A stretch of 64,000 nucleotides of DNA from VRUE01 sp963695835 (lineage in GTDB: Bacteria; Actinomycetota; Thermoleophilia; Solirubrobacterales; 70-9): positions 1,362,631-1,426,630 of the forward strand of contig CAVOHR010000001.1 in NCBI GenBank assembly GCA_963695835.1, written 5' to 3'. Made by a program: the position numbers and the translations under genes. The notes beneath the pieces are model-generated. The model searched no databases and was not told the DNA's origin. It saw nothing but the letters and a program-made list of their open reading frames with translations. Below, in pieces: positions 50,581-58,293 of the stretch (position 1 is the stretch's first letter; each line of letters opens with the position of its first letter).

Positions 50581-51996
50581 TCAGGCCGGGGCAGAGGCGG
50601 CGGTCGCCGCCTGCTCCAGCTCGGCCAGCGACTCGTCGATCCCGCGGGCGACCGTTTCGACGTCCTCCATCGAGTCGTAGTCGGCGAGCAGGCCGAAGCA
50701 GAGGCGGCCGTTGTAGCTCATGATCGCCACCGCCAGCGCGTGGTTCTGGGGCAGGAAGGCGACCGGGAAGACCTCTTCCAGCTCGCGGCCGAGGATGTAG
50801 AGGGGCATCTGCGGCCCCGGCACGTTGGTGACGATCAGGTTGAAGAGGCGGGTCGAGAAGTTGATCCGCGCCGCCTGGGCGAGCAGGGTCGGCGGGGCGA
50901 AGTCGTTGAAGCGGGCGATCACTTCGGCGCCGAGCGCCTGCTTGGAGCGCTTCAGCCCCTCCATCTGCTCGCTGACCACGCGCAGCCGCCGCACCGGGTC
51001 CTCGACGTAGACCGGCAGCGGCCCCCGCATCGCCGCCAGCCGGTTGCCCAGCTCGCCGCGCTCGTCGGGCGTGCGGATCGAGACCGGCACCAGCGCCCGC
51101 AGCTCCAGCCCCTCGGTGCGGATGCTGCGCTCGTGCAGCCAGCTGCGCAGCGCCCCGGTGACGACCGCCAGGACGACGTCGTTGACGGTGCCGCCGAAGG
51201 TGTCCTTGATCCGTTTGAAGGTCGCCAGCTCCGAACGCGCCCAGGTGAAGCGCCGGTGCGGGCCGATCGTCTGGTTCAGCGGCACGTCCGGGGCCGGATC
51301 GGCGAAGGCGCCGACGACCTCGCCGACTCCCTCCAGCGCCTCGACCAGCCGCCGCGCGGCGTTCTCCGGGTGCCGCACTGCCGCCGCCGCGCGCTCGGCC
51401 AGCTTCACCGGCGCCGCCGCGGCGTCTGTCGCGCCGCGCGCGATCAGCTGCGCGGTGCTGGGCGTCGCCGCCGGTTCCCAGCCGTCCTCGATCGGCGCCG
51501 GCTCGGGCACCGGCTCGAAGTCGAAGAGGACGGTGCCGATGTCGACCCCGGCGATCCCGTCGACCGCCGCGTGATGGGTCTTGGTCAGCAGGGCGAAGCG
51601 GTCGCGCTCGAGGCCCTGCACGAGCCACATCTCCCAGAGCGGCTTGGAGCGGTCGAGCCGCTGCGAGAAGACCCTCGCGGCAAGTCGCTTCAGCTGTGCC
51701 TCGCCGCCTGGATCGGGCAGCGCGGCGTGGCGGATGTGGTAGCTGAGGTTGAAGTTGACGTCATCGGTCCAGAGCGGCCGGCCCGCCTCCAGCGGGGGCA
51801 CGACGAGCCGCTGGCGGAAGCGTGGGACCTGGTCGAGCCTGCCGCGCACGTGCTCGACCAGGTCGACGTATCGCGGCGGCGGACCCTCGAAGATCAGCAA
51901 CCCGCCGATGTGCATGTGGCTGGAGGCGCTCTCGTTGGTCAGGAACGAGGCGTCGGTCGCGGTCAGGCGCTCGAGATGGCCGGCGGCGTCGCTCAT
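50581..51996 (-). CDS. Wax ester synthase / diacylglycerol acyltransferase (WS/DGAT)
   Basis: 471 residues. The catalytic HHxxxDG motif is 'TKTHHAAVDGIAG' near residue 140, preceded by 'LTATDASFLTNESASSHMHIGG'. The C-terminal 'NVPGPQMPLYILGRELEEV' is typical of the family. Transfers acyl groups from acyl-CoA to diacylglycerol or fatty alcohols, making storage lipids at the membrane. Together with the beta-oxidation genes at 11.7-21 kb it suggests neutral-lipid storage and use. Confidence 0.92.
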   Translation of the reverse strand: MSDAAGHLERLTATDASFLTNESASSHMHIGGLLIFEGPPPRYVDLVEHVRGRLDQVPRFRQRLVVPPLEAGRPLWTDDVNFNLSYHIRHAALPDPGGEAQLKRLAARVFSQRLDRSKPLWEMWLVQGLERDRFALLTKTHHAAVDGIAGVDIGTVLFDFEPVPEPAPIEDGWEPAATPSTAQLIARGATDAAAAPVKLAERAAAAVRHPENAARRLVEALEGVGEVVGAFADPAPDVPLNQTIGPHRRFTWARSELATFKRIKDTFGGTVNDVVLAVVTGALRSWLHERSIRTEGLELRALVPVSIRTPDERGELGNRLAAMRGPLPVYVEDPVRRLRVVSEQMEGLKRSKQALGAEVIARFNDFAPPTLLAQAARINFSTRLFNLIVTNVPGPQMPLYILGRELEEVFPVAFLPQNHALAVAIMSYNGRLCFGLLADYDSMEDVETVARGIDESLAELEQAATAASAPA

Positions 51997-52077
51997 CCCG
52001 TAAGGCTAGCCGTGCCGCGCCGCGGAGGCCAAGTCCGCAAGCCGGGTCGCAAGGGCGCCACCGGTACCCTGACCTGG

Positions 52078-53049
52078 ATGTCCTCCTCCGCAACCGCGGC
52101 CCCGAAGCGGGTCTTGCTCGCCGCACCGCGCGGTTACTGCGCCGGGGTCGACCGTGCCGTCGAGACGGTCGAACGGGCGCTCGACCTGCACGGCGCGCCG
52201 GTCTACGTGCGCAGGGAGATCGTCCACAACAAGCACGTCGTCGCGGAGCTCTCCAAGCGCGGCGCGATCTTCGTCGAGCAGGAGACCGAGGTCCCGGAGG
52301 GCGAGATGGTCGTCTTCTCGGCCCACGGCGTCGCCCCGGCGGTGCACGAGAACGCCGCCGCGCGGCGGCTGCGGACGATCGACGCCACCTGCCCGCTGGT
52401 CACCAAGGTCCACGTCGAGGCGCGGCGCTTCGCCGAAGACGGCTACACGATCGTGATGATCGGCCACGAGGGCCACGAGGAGGTCGAAGGGACGACCGGC
52501 GAGGCGCCCGAGAGCATCGTCCTGGTGCAGACCGCCGACGAGGTCGCCGCGCTCGACGTGCCCGACCCCGAGCGGCTCGCCTTCATCACCCAGACCACCC
52601 TCTCGGTCGACGAGACGGCGGAGATCATCGCCGCGCTGCGGGCGCGGTTCCCGGCGATCGTCAGTCCCAAGTCCGACGACATCTGTTACGCGACCACCAA
52701 CCGCCAGATCGCCGTCAAGCAGCTCGCCCGCGAGTGCGACCTGGTGCTGGTGATCGGCTCGACCAACTCCTCCAACTCCAACCGGCTGGTCGAGGTGGCG
52801 CGCGAGCACGGCGCCGCCTCGCACCTGATCGACAACCACAGTCAGGTGCGGGAGGAGTGGCTGGACGGGGTCGAGACGGTCGGGATCACGTCCGGGGCCA
52901 GCGCCCCCGAGGAACTGGTGGAGCGGTTGGTCGAGTACTTCCGCGAGCGGGGGGCCGGCGAGGTCTCCGAGCTGCGCACGGTGCACGAGGACGTGCGGTT
53001 CATGCTGCCGCGCGAGATTCGGGAGGCGCAGGCCGCCACGACTGCGTAG
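52078..53049 (+). CDS. ispH: 4-hydroxy-3-methylbut-2-enyl diphosphate reductase
   Basis: 323 residues from the ATG at 52078. The three cluster cysteines are in 'PRGYCAGVDRAV', 'DATCPLVTKVH' and 'DDICYATTNRQ'; the proton-donor Glu region is 'TQTTLSVDETAEI', with 'SSNSNRLVEV' as the diphosphate-binding loop. Last enzyme of the MEP isoprenoid pathway, dependent on Fe-S cluster supply. A large nested hairpin follows. Confidence 0.97.
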   Translation: MSSSATAAPKRVLLAAPRGYCAGVDRAVETVERALDLHGAPVYVRREIVHNKHVVAELSKRGAIFVEQETEVPEGEMVVFSAHGVAPAVHENAAARRLRTIDATCPLVTKVHVEARRFAEDGYTIVMIGHEGHEEVEGTTGEAPESIVLVQTADEVAALDVPDPERLAFITQTTLSVDETAEIIAALRARFPAIVSPKSDDICYATTNRQIAVKQLARECDLVLVIGSTNSSNSNRLVEVAREHGAASHLIDNHSQVREEWLDGVETVGITSGASAPEELVERLVEYFRERGAGEVSELRTVHEDVRFMLPREIREAQAATTA

Positions 53050-53055
53050 AGGTGG

Positions 53056-53148
53056 GGGAGGGGAGGGGGCCTCTCCGCCGGACAAATGCCGGCCTAACGA
53101 GGCCGGCATTTTGAGTATCCGCCCGTCGGAGAGGCCCCCACCCCTCCC
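53056..53148. terminator. Nested bidirectional terminator between ispH and the thioredoxin-like gene
   Basis: Outer arms 53056-53077 and 53127-53148 (22 bp, one mismatch, G/C-rich). Inside, AAATGCCGGCCT-aacg-AGGCCGGCATTT (53084-53111), with A- and T-tracts, is a classical bidirectional intrinsic terminator between convergent genes. Confidence 0.8.
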
Positions 53149-53154
53149 GCTCAG

Positions 53155-53976
53155 CTACGGAACGCCGGCGGCGAAGCTGACCGACCAGATTCGGAGGCCT
53201 GCACTGGGTTCGAGGGTTAGCTGGTGTTGCTCGTGGCGGGGGTGTTCGGCCAGCGTGTACAGAGCTGGGGCTTCGATCGCTTTCCGCGGGAGCTCGGCCC
53301 CGTCGAGGTTGATGGAGAGTTGGCCCTGGCCCTCGACGGTGGCGTGGGCGCCGCCGGCTTCGTAGGGGATCTCGAGGCGGTCACCGTCCTCGCCGGCGGT
53401 CCAGGGGCGCTCCCAGCTGCCGCCGGGGAAGAGCTCGGAGGTGGGGGGCATGACCTTGGCGCCCGGGGCGTCGGTGGGGCGTAGGGGGTCCACGGGGTCG
53501 GGCAGGGTGCGGAGGGCGTCGGCCTCGCGCAGCTCGTCCTGGATCGCCTCCTCGGTTGCCCGGTATTCGCCCTCGCCGAAGTGGAACCAGGCGAGTGCGC
53601 CCCCCGTCTTCCAGAGGAAGAGGCTGGGCCAGCCCTCACAGCCGTAGGCGTGCCAGAGGCGGCGGTCGGCGTCGATCGCGACCGGGAACTCGACTTCGAG
53701 GCGCTCGAGGCCGGTGGCGACGGTCTCGGGGTCGGCCCCGAAGGGGAAGCGGGGCGCCTGGACGCCGATCGTCGTCAGGCCGTGCTCGCCGTAGCGGCGG
53801 GCCCACTCGGCGACGTAGGGGAGGGTGCGGACGCTGTTGAGCTGGGCGAAGTCGAGGAAGTGGACGAGGACCGGGCCGGCGGCGGTCGCCACCGGCATCG
53901 ACTTCGGCGCCGTGCCGAGCCACGCGATCCCCTCGGGCAGGAAGGGGGCGGCGATGTTGTCTCTCTCCGGGCGCAT
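53155..53976 (-). CDS. DipZ-like thioredoxin-fold protein lacking the CxxC motif
   Basis: 273 residues. The N-terminal thioredoxin-like domain has the DipZ arrangement ('RTLPYVAEWARRYGEHGLTT', 'PVAIDADRRLWHAYGCEGWP', 'SLFLWKTGG'), and the C-terminal carbohydrate-binding-like DipZ domain follows (about 190-273). Where relatives have C-x-x-C before 'RTLPYL', this protein reads 'AQLNSVRTLPYV', so both redox cysteines are missing. No signal peptide is visible. Either a binding or chaperone-like function, or another redox centre; classical disulfide exchange is unlikely. Confidence 0.78.
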   Translation of the reverse strand: MRPERDNIAAPFLPEGIAWLGTAPKSMPVATAAGPVLVHFLDFAQLNSVRTLPYVAEWARRYGEHGLTTIGVQAPRFPFGADPETVATGLERLEVEFPVAIDADRRLWHAYGCEGWPSLFLWKTGGALAWFHFGEGEYRATEEAIQDELREADALRTLPDPVDPLRPTDAPGAKVMPPTSELFPGGSWERPWTAGEDGDRLEIPYEAGGAHATVEGQGQLSINLDGAELPRKAIEAPALYTLAEHPRHEQHQLTLEPSAGLRIWSVSFAAGVP

Positions 53977-54013
53977 CGGCGGCGGCGTGGGACGTTATCC
54001 TGGCCACCTTGGC

Positions 54014-54069
54014 CTTGGCGACGTGCCGTCGCCAAGCTGCCCATATGGGCACTGAATCGACGGCACGTC
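54014..54069 (+). promoter_or_regulatory. Two mutually exclusive hairpins upstream of the CADD-like gene
   Basis: CTTGGCGAC-gtgcc-GTCGCCAAG (54014-54036) competes with GACGTGCCGTCG (54020-54031) pairing to CGACGGCACGTC (54058-54069), which encloses a third palindrome GCCCATATGGGC (54039-54050). The second pairing ends 19 bases before the GAGGAGG ribosome-binding site. An attenuator or operator is possible. No TPP riboswitch core is present. Confidence 0.45.
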
Positions 54070-54101
54070 CCTCAAAACCGGCGAATCGAGGAGGCAGCGC
54101 A

Positions 54102-54728
54102 GTGAGCAATGACGTCTGGCAGAGGATCGAGCAGGCCCGCGCGCGCTGGAACGTGCTCGAGCATCCCTTCTACCAGCGCTGGTCGGCCGGCGAGCTGAGC
54201 CGCGAGGAGCTGGCCGCCTACTCCGGCCAGTACCGCCACGCGACCGTCGCGATCGCCGGCCTCAGCGCCTCCGCCGCCGAGTCCGCACCCGATGGCGAGC
54301 GCGCCGAGCGGCGCCGTCACGCCGAGGAGGAGGAGGCCCACGTCGCCATCTGGGACGGCTTCGTCGAGGCGGTCGGCGGCGACGTCTCCGCCGCGCCGAC
54401 GGTGGAGACCAGGCACTGCGTCGATGCCTGGACCGCCGCCGACGGCCGTCTCTCCCAGCTCGCCCGGCTCTACGCGATTGAGAGCGGCCAGCCGGCGATC
54501 TCCGAGACCAAGCGCCTGGGTCTCGCCGAGCACTACGGGATCGGCGACGGACCCGGCAACGAGTACTTCCGCGTCCACGAGAAGGCCGACATCGAGCACG
54601 CGGCCGAGGGTCGCTCGCTGATCGAAGCCCACCTCGACGGCGCCGACCCGGACGCCCTGGTCGCCGCCGCCGAGTCGGCCTTCGAGGCCAACTGGCGCCT
54701 GCTCGACGGCGTCACGGCCGCGGTGTAG
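54102..54728 (+). CDS. Heme-oxygenase-fold diiron protein, CADD/PqqC/TenA superfamily
   Basis: 208 residues from a GTG with GAGGAGG 7 bases upstream. All-helical; N-terminal 'LEHPFYQRWSAGELSREELA' is typical of the CADD/PqqC group. Candidate metal ligands are E77-x2-H80, E127 (in 'YAIESGQ') and H159-x3-D163-x2-H166. Lys137 lies ten residues after E127 and Tyr24 is in 'HPFYQ', where Chlamydia CADD has its sacrificial Lys152 and Tyr27 (recalled positions). CADD makes p-aminobenzoate from its own side chains. Alternatives are another HDO-type oxidase or a TenA-like hydrolase; the TenA active-site cysteines are not evident. Confidence 0.8.
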   Translation: MSNDVWQRIEQARARWNVLEHPFYQRWSAGELSREELAAYSGQYRHATVAIAGLSASAAESAPDGERAERRRHAEEEEAHVAIWDGFVEAVGGDVSAAPTVETRHCVDAWTAADGRLSQLARLYAIESGQPAISETKRLGLAEHYGIGDGPGNEYFRVHEKADIEHAAEGRSLIEAHLDGADPDALVAAAESAFEANWRLLDGVTAAV

Positions 54729-54751
54729 AGCCCCGACCCCCGCGACGACCG

Positions 54752-54803
54752 GGACGTGCCCAGAGTTAACCACCGTATGTGGCGGTCAACCAGGGGCACG
54801 TCC
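54752..54803. repeat. Hairpin repeat family E, copy 2
   Basis: Outer arms GGACGTGCCC (54752-54761) and GGGCACGTCC (54794-54803); inner TTAACCACC-(6)-GGCGGTCAA with two wobble-type mismatches. Shares the plan and the inner sequence of 27475-27526, and again follows a gene's stop codon (23 bases). Confidence 0.65.
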
Positions 54804-54835
54804 ACCCAGGCCAATCGCGTTAGGTTGTGCGGGCG

Positions 54836-55087
54836 ATGACCGAGGTGCTGATCGCGGCGGTGCCGCTGCTCCTGCTGCTCGGCTCGCTCCTGCTCGGCTT
54901 CTACCCGGGCTGCGAGACGGCTCTGCGGCTTGCCGAGCGGATCGCCTCGCGGGCGGTTCGCCGGCCGACACGCACCGCCCGCCCGCACCGCCAGCGCCGA
55001 CCGCACCCACCCGCCTCCCACGCCGCCCACGGCGGCCTGCTGATCGCCTTCGGGCTCGCGCAGCGCCCGCCGCCGCTCGCTTCCTAG
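54836..55087 (+). CDS. Small membrane protein
   Basis: 83 residues from the ATG at 54836. One strong N-terminal membrane helix ('VLIAAVPLLLLLGSLLLGFY') with 'PGCETALRLAERIASRAVRR' after it, then an Arg/His/Pro-rich tail and a mildly hydrophobic end. It precedes the cupredoxin-like and polytopic membrane protein genes by 78 bases and probably belongs to the same unit. Function unknown. Confidence 0.6.
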   Translation: MTEVLIAAVPLLLLLGSLLLGFYPGCETALRLAERIASRAVRRPTRTARPHRQRRPHPPASHAAHGGLLIAFGLAQRPPPLAS

Positions 55088-55165
55088 AGCCAGCGAAGCG
55101 GCGGCCGTCCGGCCGCGAAATTCCGGCGCGGGCGCCTGTCCGCGTCCCGAGCAAGGGAGCAAACG

Positions 55166-55537
55166 ATGAGTTCAAACACGATGCGCGTCCTCGCGGGTAT
55201 CGCAGTGGTTGTGGTGGCAGCGGTCCTGCTGGTCGTCCTCAGCAGCGGCGGCAGCGACTCGAGCAAGACGAGCAAGGGAGTGACGACGATCGTCATCGAG
55301 CACGGCAAGCCGGTCGGCGGGATCGCGCAGCTGACCTACAACAGGGGCGAAGAGGTCCGCTTCAAGGTGGACTCCGACGTCAGCGACGAGGTCCACGTGC
55401 ACGGCTACGACATCATGAAGGACGTCGAGGCGGGCGGCTCGGTCAGCTTCGACTTCCCGGCGACGATCGAAGGCGTCTTCGAGGCGGAGCTGGAGGGCCG
55501 CAAGGAACAGATCCTCGAACTGACGGTGAATCCGTGA
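55166..55537 (+). CDS. Membrane-anchored cupredoxin-fold protein without copper-site cysteine
   Basis: 123 residues. One membrane anchor (about 8-26), a Ser-rich linker, then a cupredoxin-like beta-sandwich ('GGIAQLTYNRGEEVRFKVDS', 'DEVHVHGYDIMKDVEAGGSV', 'FDFPATIEGVFEAELEG'). The HVHGYD strand is typical, but the Cys-x-H segment of type 1 copper proteins is replaced by 'EGVFEAELEG', so copper binding in the blue-copper mode is unlikely. Overlaps the next gene (GTGA). Confidence 0.8.
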   Translation: MSSNTMRVLAGIAVVVVAAVLLVVLSSGGSDSSKTSKGVTTIVIEHGKPVGGIAQLTYNRGEEVRFKVDSDVSDEVHVHGYDIMKDVEAGGSVSFDFPATIEGVFEAELEGRKEQILELTVNP

Positions 55538-56931
55538 GCTTCGTCCTGCCGGTCGCCCACGCGCTGGTCGCGCGCAAGGACCTGCCGGTTCCCGCCTGGC
55601 TGTTCGCCTGGGCGGCGTCGATCGTCCTGATCGTCTCCTTCTTCGCCCTCTCGGTCGCCTGGCGGACCCCCCGCTTCGAGCGGGAACGCTGGCGTCCGCT
55701 CGGAGCGGGGCTCTCGCGGATCCTGCTCGGGTTGCCGGTGCAGGTCCTCTGCGGGGCGGTCGGCGTCTTCCTGCTCGGCCTGGCGATCTACGCCGGGCTG
55801 CACGGGACCGAAGCGCCCGACCGCAACTTCGCCCTGACCTTCCTCTACGTCACCGCCTGGCTCGGCTTCCCGCTGTTCAGCGTCTTCCTCGGCGACGTCT
55901 TCCGTCCCTTCAACCCCTGGCGAGCCGTCGGCCGGGCGGCCGGGGCGGGATTCACCGCCCTCGCCGGCCAGCGTCCCGGCCACCTCCGCTACCCCGAGCG
56001 GCTCGGTCGCTGGCCCGCGGCGATCGGCCTGATCGCGGTCGTCTGGCTGGAGATCGTCTACGGCGCCGGCGGCGGCGTCGCGGTCGGCCTCTCGCCGCAG
56101 CCGGCCGCCACCGCAGCCGTCGTCTACAGCGGCTACACGCTGGCGATGATGGCGCTGTTCGGGACCGAGCGGTGGTGCCGCACGGGGGAGGTCTTCTCGG
56201 TCTACTTCGGCATGTTCGGCCGCCTCGGCTGCTTCGGGGTCGAGGACGGCAGGCTCGGCGTCCGCCGTCCCCTGTCGGCCGCGACCGGCTGGGCGACGGT
56301 GCCCGGCTCGGCCGCCGTGGTGATCGCCTCGATCGCCACCACCAGCTTCGACGGCGCCCAGGAGGGGGCGTTCAAGAGCGCCCTCGAAAGCACCTTCAAA
56401 CGTCTCCTCGACTGGGGAGTCGGGCTGACCTCGGCGCTGCGCCTCACCGACACGATCTTCATCCTGCTGACCTTCGCCGGCGTCGCCCTCGTCTACCTGA
56501 TCGGCGTCCGCGGCATGTCGACCGTGGCAGGTGCGCCGCCGTTCAAGAAGCTGCGCGCCGGCTTCGCCCACACGCTGATCCCGATCGCCTTCGCCTACCT
56601 GGTCGCCCACTACTTCAGCCTCTTCGTCTTCCAGGAGCAGGCGCAGTTCACCTACCTGCTCTCCGACCCGCTGGGAACCGGTACCACCGATCTGTTCGGC
56701 ACCGCGTCGGCCGGCATCGACTTCCGCCTGATCGGCTCGAACGCGATCTGGTACGTGCAGGTGGGCGCACTGGTCGTCGGCCACGTGGTCGGGCTGACCC
56801 TCGCCCACGACCGGGCCACCGCCTGGTGGGGCGACTACAGGCAGGCCACCCGCTCGCAGTACTGGATGCTGGCGGTGATGGTCGCCTTCACCTGCTTCGG
56901 CCTCTACCTGCTCTCGGCCGCCAACTCGTGA
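55534..56931 (+). CDS. Polytopic membrane protein ('fenitrothion hydrolase'-type family)
   Basis: 465 residues from a GTG that overlaps the cupredoxin-like gene's stop. About eleven membrane segments are visible. Conserved-looking polar spots include 'GDVFRPFNPWRAVGRA', 'GTERWCRTGEVFSVYFGMFG' and 'LIPIAFAYLVAHYFSLFVFQ'. Actinobacterial databases label similar proteins fenitrothion hydrolase by distant similarity; organophosphate hydrolysis is not supported by any motif here. The constant cupredoxin-like partner suggests a metal- or redox-linked membrane complex (inference). Confidence 0.75.
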   Translation: MSFVLPVAHALVARKDLPVPAWLFAWAASIVLIVSFFALSVAWRTPRFERERWRPLGAGLSRILLGLPVQVLCGAVGVFLLGLAIYAGLHGTEAPDRNFALTFLYVTAWLGFPLFSVFLGDVFRPFNPWRAVGRAAGAGFTALAGQRPGHLRYPERLGRWPAAIGLIAVVWLEIVYGAGGGVAVGLSPQPAATAAVVYSGYTLAMMALFGTERWCRTGEVFSVYFGMFGRLGCFGVEDGRLGVRRPLSAATGWATVPGSAAVVIASIATTSFDGAQEGAFKSALESTFKRLLDWGVGLTSALRLTDTIFILLTFAGVALVYLIGVRGMSTVAGAPPFKKLRAGFAHTLIPIAFAYLVAHYFSLFVFQEQAQFTYLLSDPLGTGTTDLFGTASAGIDFRLIGSNAIWYVQVGALVVGHVVGLTLAHDRATAWWGDYRQATRSQYWMLAVMVAFTCFGLYLLSAANS

Positions 56932-57035
56932 GGCCGGAAGGCCGGATTCTGCGGCTGATTCGCCGCCAAATGCTCGGCTTTCTACCGATGCCGCGCTCCG
57001 AGTGGATTGGTTCACTACGGCAGAGGTTGCGAATC

Positions 57036-57110
57036 AGATCGGACTCCGATCTCCCTCTCCCCATAAGCACCGGGGGCGCCGGCAAACTCAGCCACGCCGG
57101 CGGCCCCGGT
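57036..57110. terminator. Two hairpins in the convergent gap before sufD
   Basis: AGATCGG-act-CCGATCT (57036-57052), and ACCGGGGGCGCCGGC (57069-57083) pairing with GCCGGCGGCCCCGGT (57096-57110, one mismatch). They lie in the 201-base space 56932-57132 between convergent genes, which otherwise contains no supported gene. Neither has a good T-tract. Likely transcript ends. Confidence 0.55.
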
Positions 57111-57132
57111 TGCGCTTGAGCACCGTGCGGCT

Positions 57133-58293
57133 CTAAAGGATCTCGGCGAGGCGCCGCGCCAGCGCCGCCGAGACCTCGTCGCGCACCGGGCCCTCGGCGA
57201 GCCGCTCGACCAGCGACTCGAGGAAGCCCTCGACGACGAGCTGCTTCGCCGTCGCCGGATCGAGCCCGCGCGAGGTCAGGTAGAAGAGCTGCTCGCGGTC
57301 GATCTGGGCGATCGCCGCGGCGTGGGTGCAGCGCACGTCGTCGGCCTCGATCTCGAGGCCGGGGATCGCGTCGGCGTGGGCGTCGGGGGAGAGCAGCAGG
57401 TTGCGGCTCTCCTGGAAGGCGTCGGTCTGCTGGGCGCCGGGGTCGACCCGGATCATCCCCCGCCAGACAGCGGTGGCGCCGGCGGCGAGCACGCCGCGGA
57501 AAGCCAGGTCTGAGTTCGTGTGCGGCGCTGCGTGCTCCTGGAGGGTGTCGTAGTCGAGGTGCTGCCCCGGACCGGCGGCGTAGCCGCCGGTCACCCGCGC
57601 CTCGGAGCCCGCTCCCGCCAGCTTGGTCTCCATCCGCACCTTGCCGCGGCCCGAGCCGAAGCCGAGCGCGGTCCAGTCGAGCCGGCCGTCGCGCTCGACC
57701 TGGGCGCGCTGGCTGGAGAAGACCCAGGCCCGCTCGGAGATGTCCTGGGTGCCGACGTAGCGCAGCGTCGCCGCCTGGCCGACGTGCAGCTCGACGACGC
57801 TGTTCAGCAGCGCCTCGACCTCGTCGCCCGGCGAGGACCAGCGCTCCCAGACCTCCGCCTCGGCGCCCTCCTCGAGCACGATGACGGTGCGCCAGTCGAT
57901 CGCGGCGCCGTCCTCGTCGAGCGGCAGCTCGACCCGGATCGGCTCCGCCAGCCGGACGCCGCGCGGCACGTGGACGAGGACGCCGTCGCGCCAGCCGGCC
58001 TCGTTGCGGGCGACGAAGGGATCCTCGATCGGGACCAGCGAGCCGAGCCGCTTGCGCAGCAGCTCGCCGTGGGACTCCAGGGCCGCGGCGAGCGGCATGA
58101 CCGTGGCGCCCCCGGCAGCCTCGATCGAAGCTACGGGAGTCGCCTCCGCGTAGGAGTCGATCTCCAGCTCGGTGAGGTCGGTGAATTCCCAGCCCTTCGC
58201 CTTCTGGTCGGGCAAGGGGAGGCTCTGCGCGAGAGAGGCGCCCCGCCGGCGCCTCTCGGAAAGCCAAGCGGGCTCGGTCGCCAGCTCAGCCAA
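57133..58293 (-). CDS. sufD: Fe-S cluster assembly scaffold subunit SufD
   Basis: 386 residues from a TTG that overlaps the sufB stop by 8 bases. 'RAWVFSSQRAQVERDGRLDW' and the C-terminal 'HAAAIAQIDREQLFYLTSRG' followed by 'LDPATAKQLVVEGF' are SufB/SufD signatures, including the conserved His. With SufB and SufC it forms the SufBC2D scaffold that builds Fe-S clusters. Last gene of the Rieske-sufB-sufD unit. Confidence 0.95.
   Translation of the reverse strand: MAELATEPAWLSERRRRGASLAQSLPLPDQKAKGWEFTDLTELEIDSYAEATPVASIEAAGGATVMPLAAALESHGELLRKRLGSLVPIEDPFVARNEAGWRDGVLVHVPRGVRLAEPIRVELPLDEDGAAIDWRTVIVLEEGAEAEVWERWSSPGDEVEALLNSVVELHVGQAATLRYVGTQDISERAWVFSSQRAQVERDGRLDWTALGFGSGRGKVRMETKLAGAGSEARVTGGYAAGPGQHLDYDTLQEHAAPHTNSDLAFRGVLAAGATAVWRGMIRVDPGAQQTDAFQESRNLLLSPDAHADAIPGLEIEADDVRCTHAAAIAQIDREQLFYLTSRGLDPATAKQLVVEGFLESLVERLAEGPVRDEVSAALARRLAEIL

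Noticed and set aside
54014..54101. TPP riboswitch before the TenA/CADD-like gene
   Set aside because: The CTGATGAGA and ACCTGATCTGG core sequences are absent, and the hairpins do not form the TPP three-way junction.
56932..57132. tRNA or RNase P RNA in the gap before sufD
   Set aside because: No cloverleaf can be drawn and the RNase P core sequences are not found on either strand.
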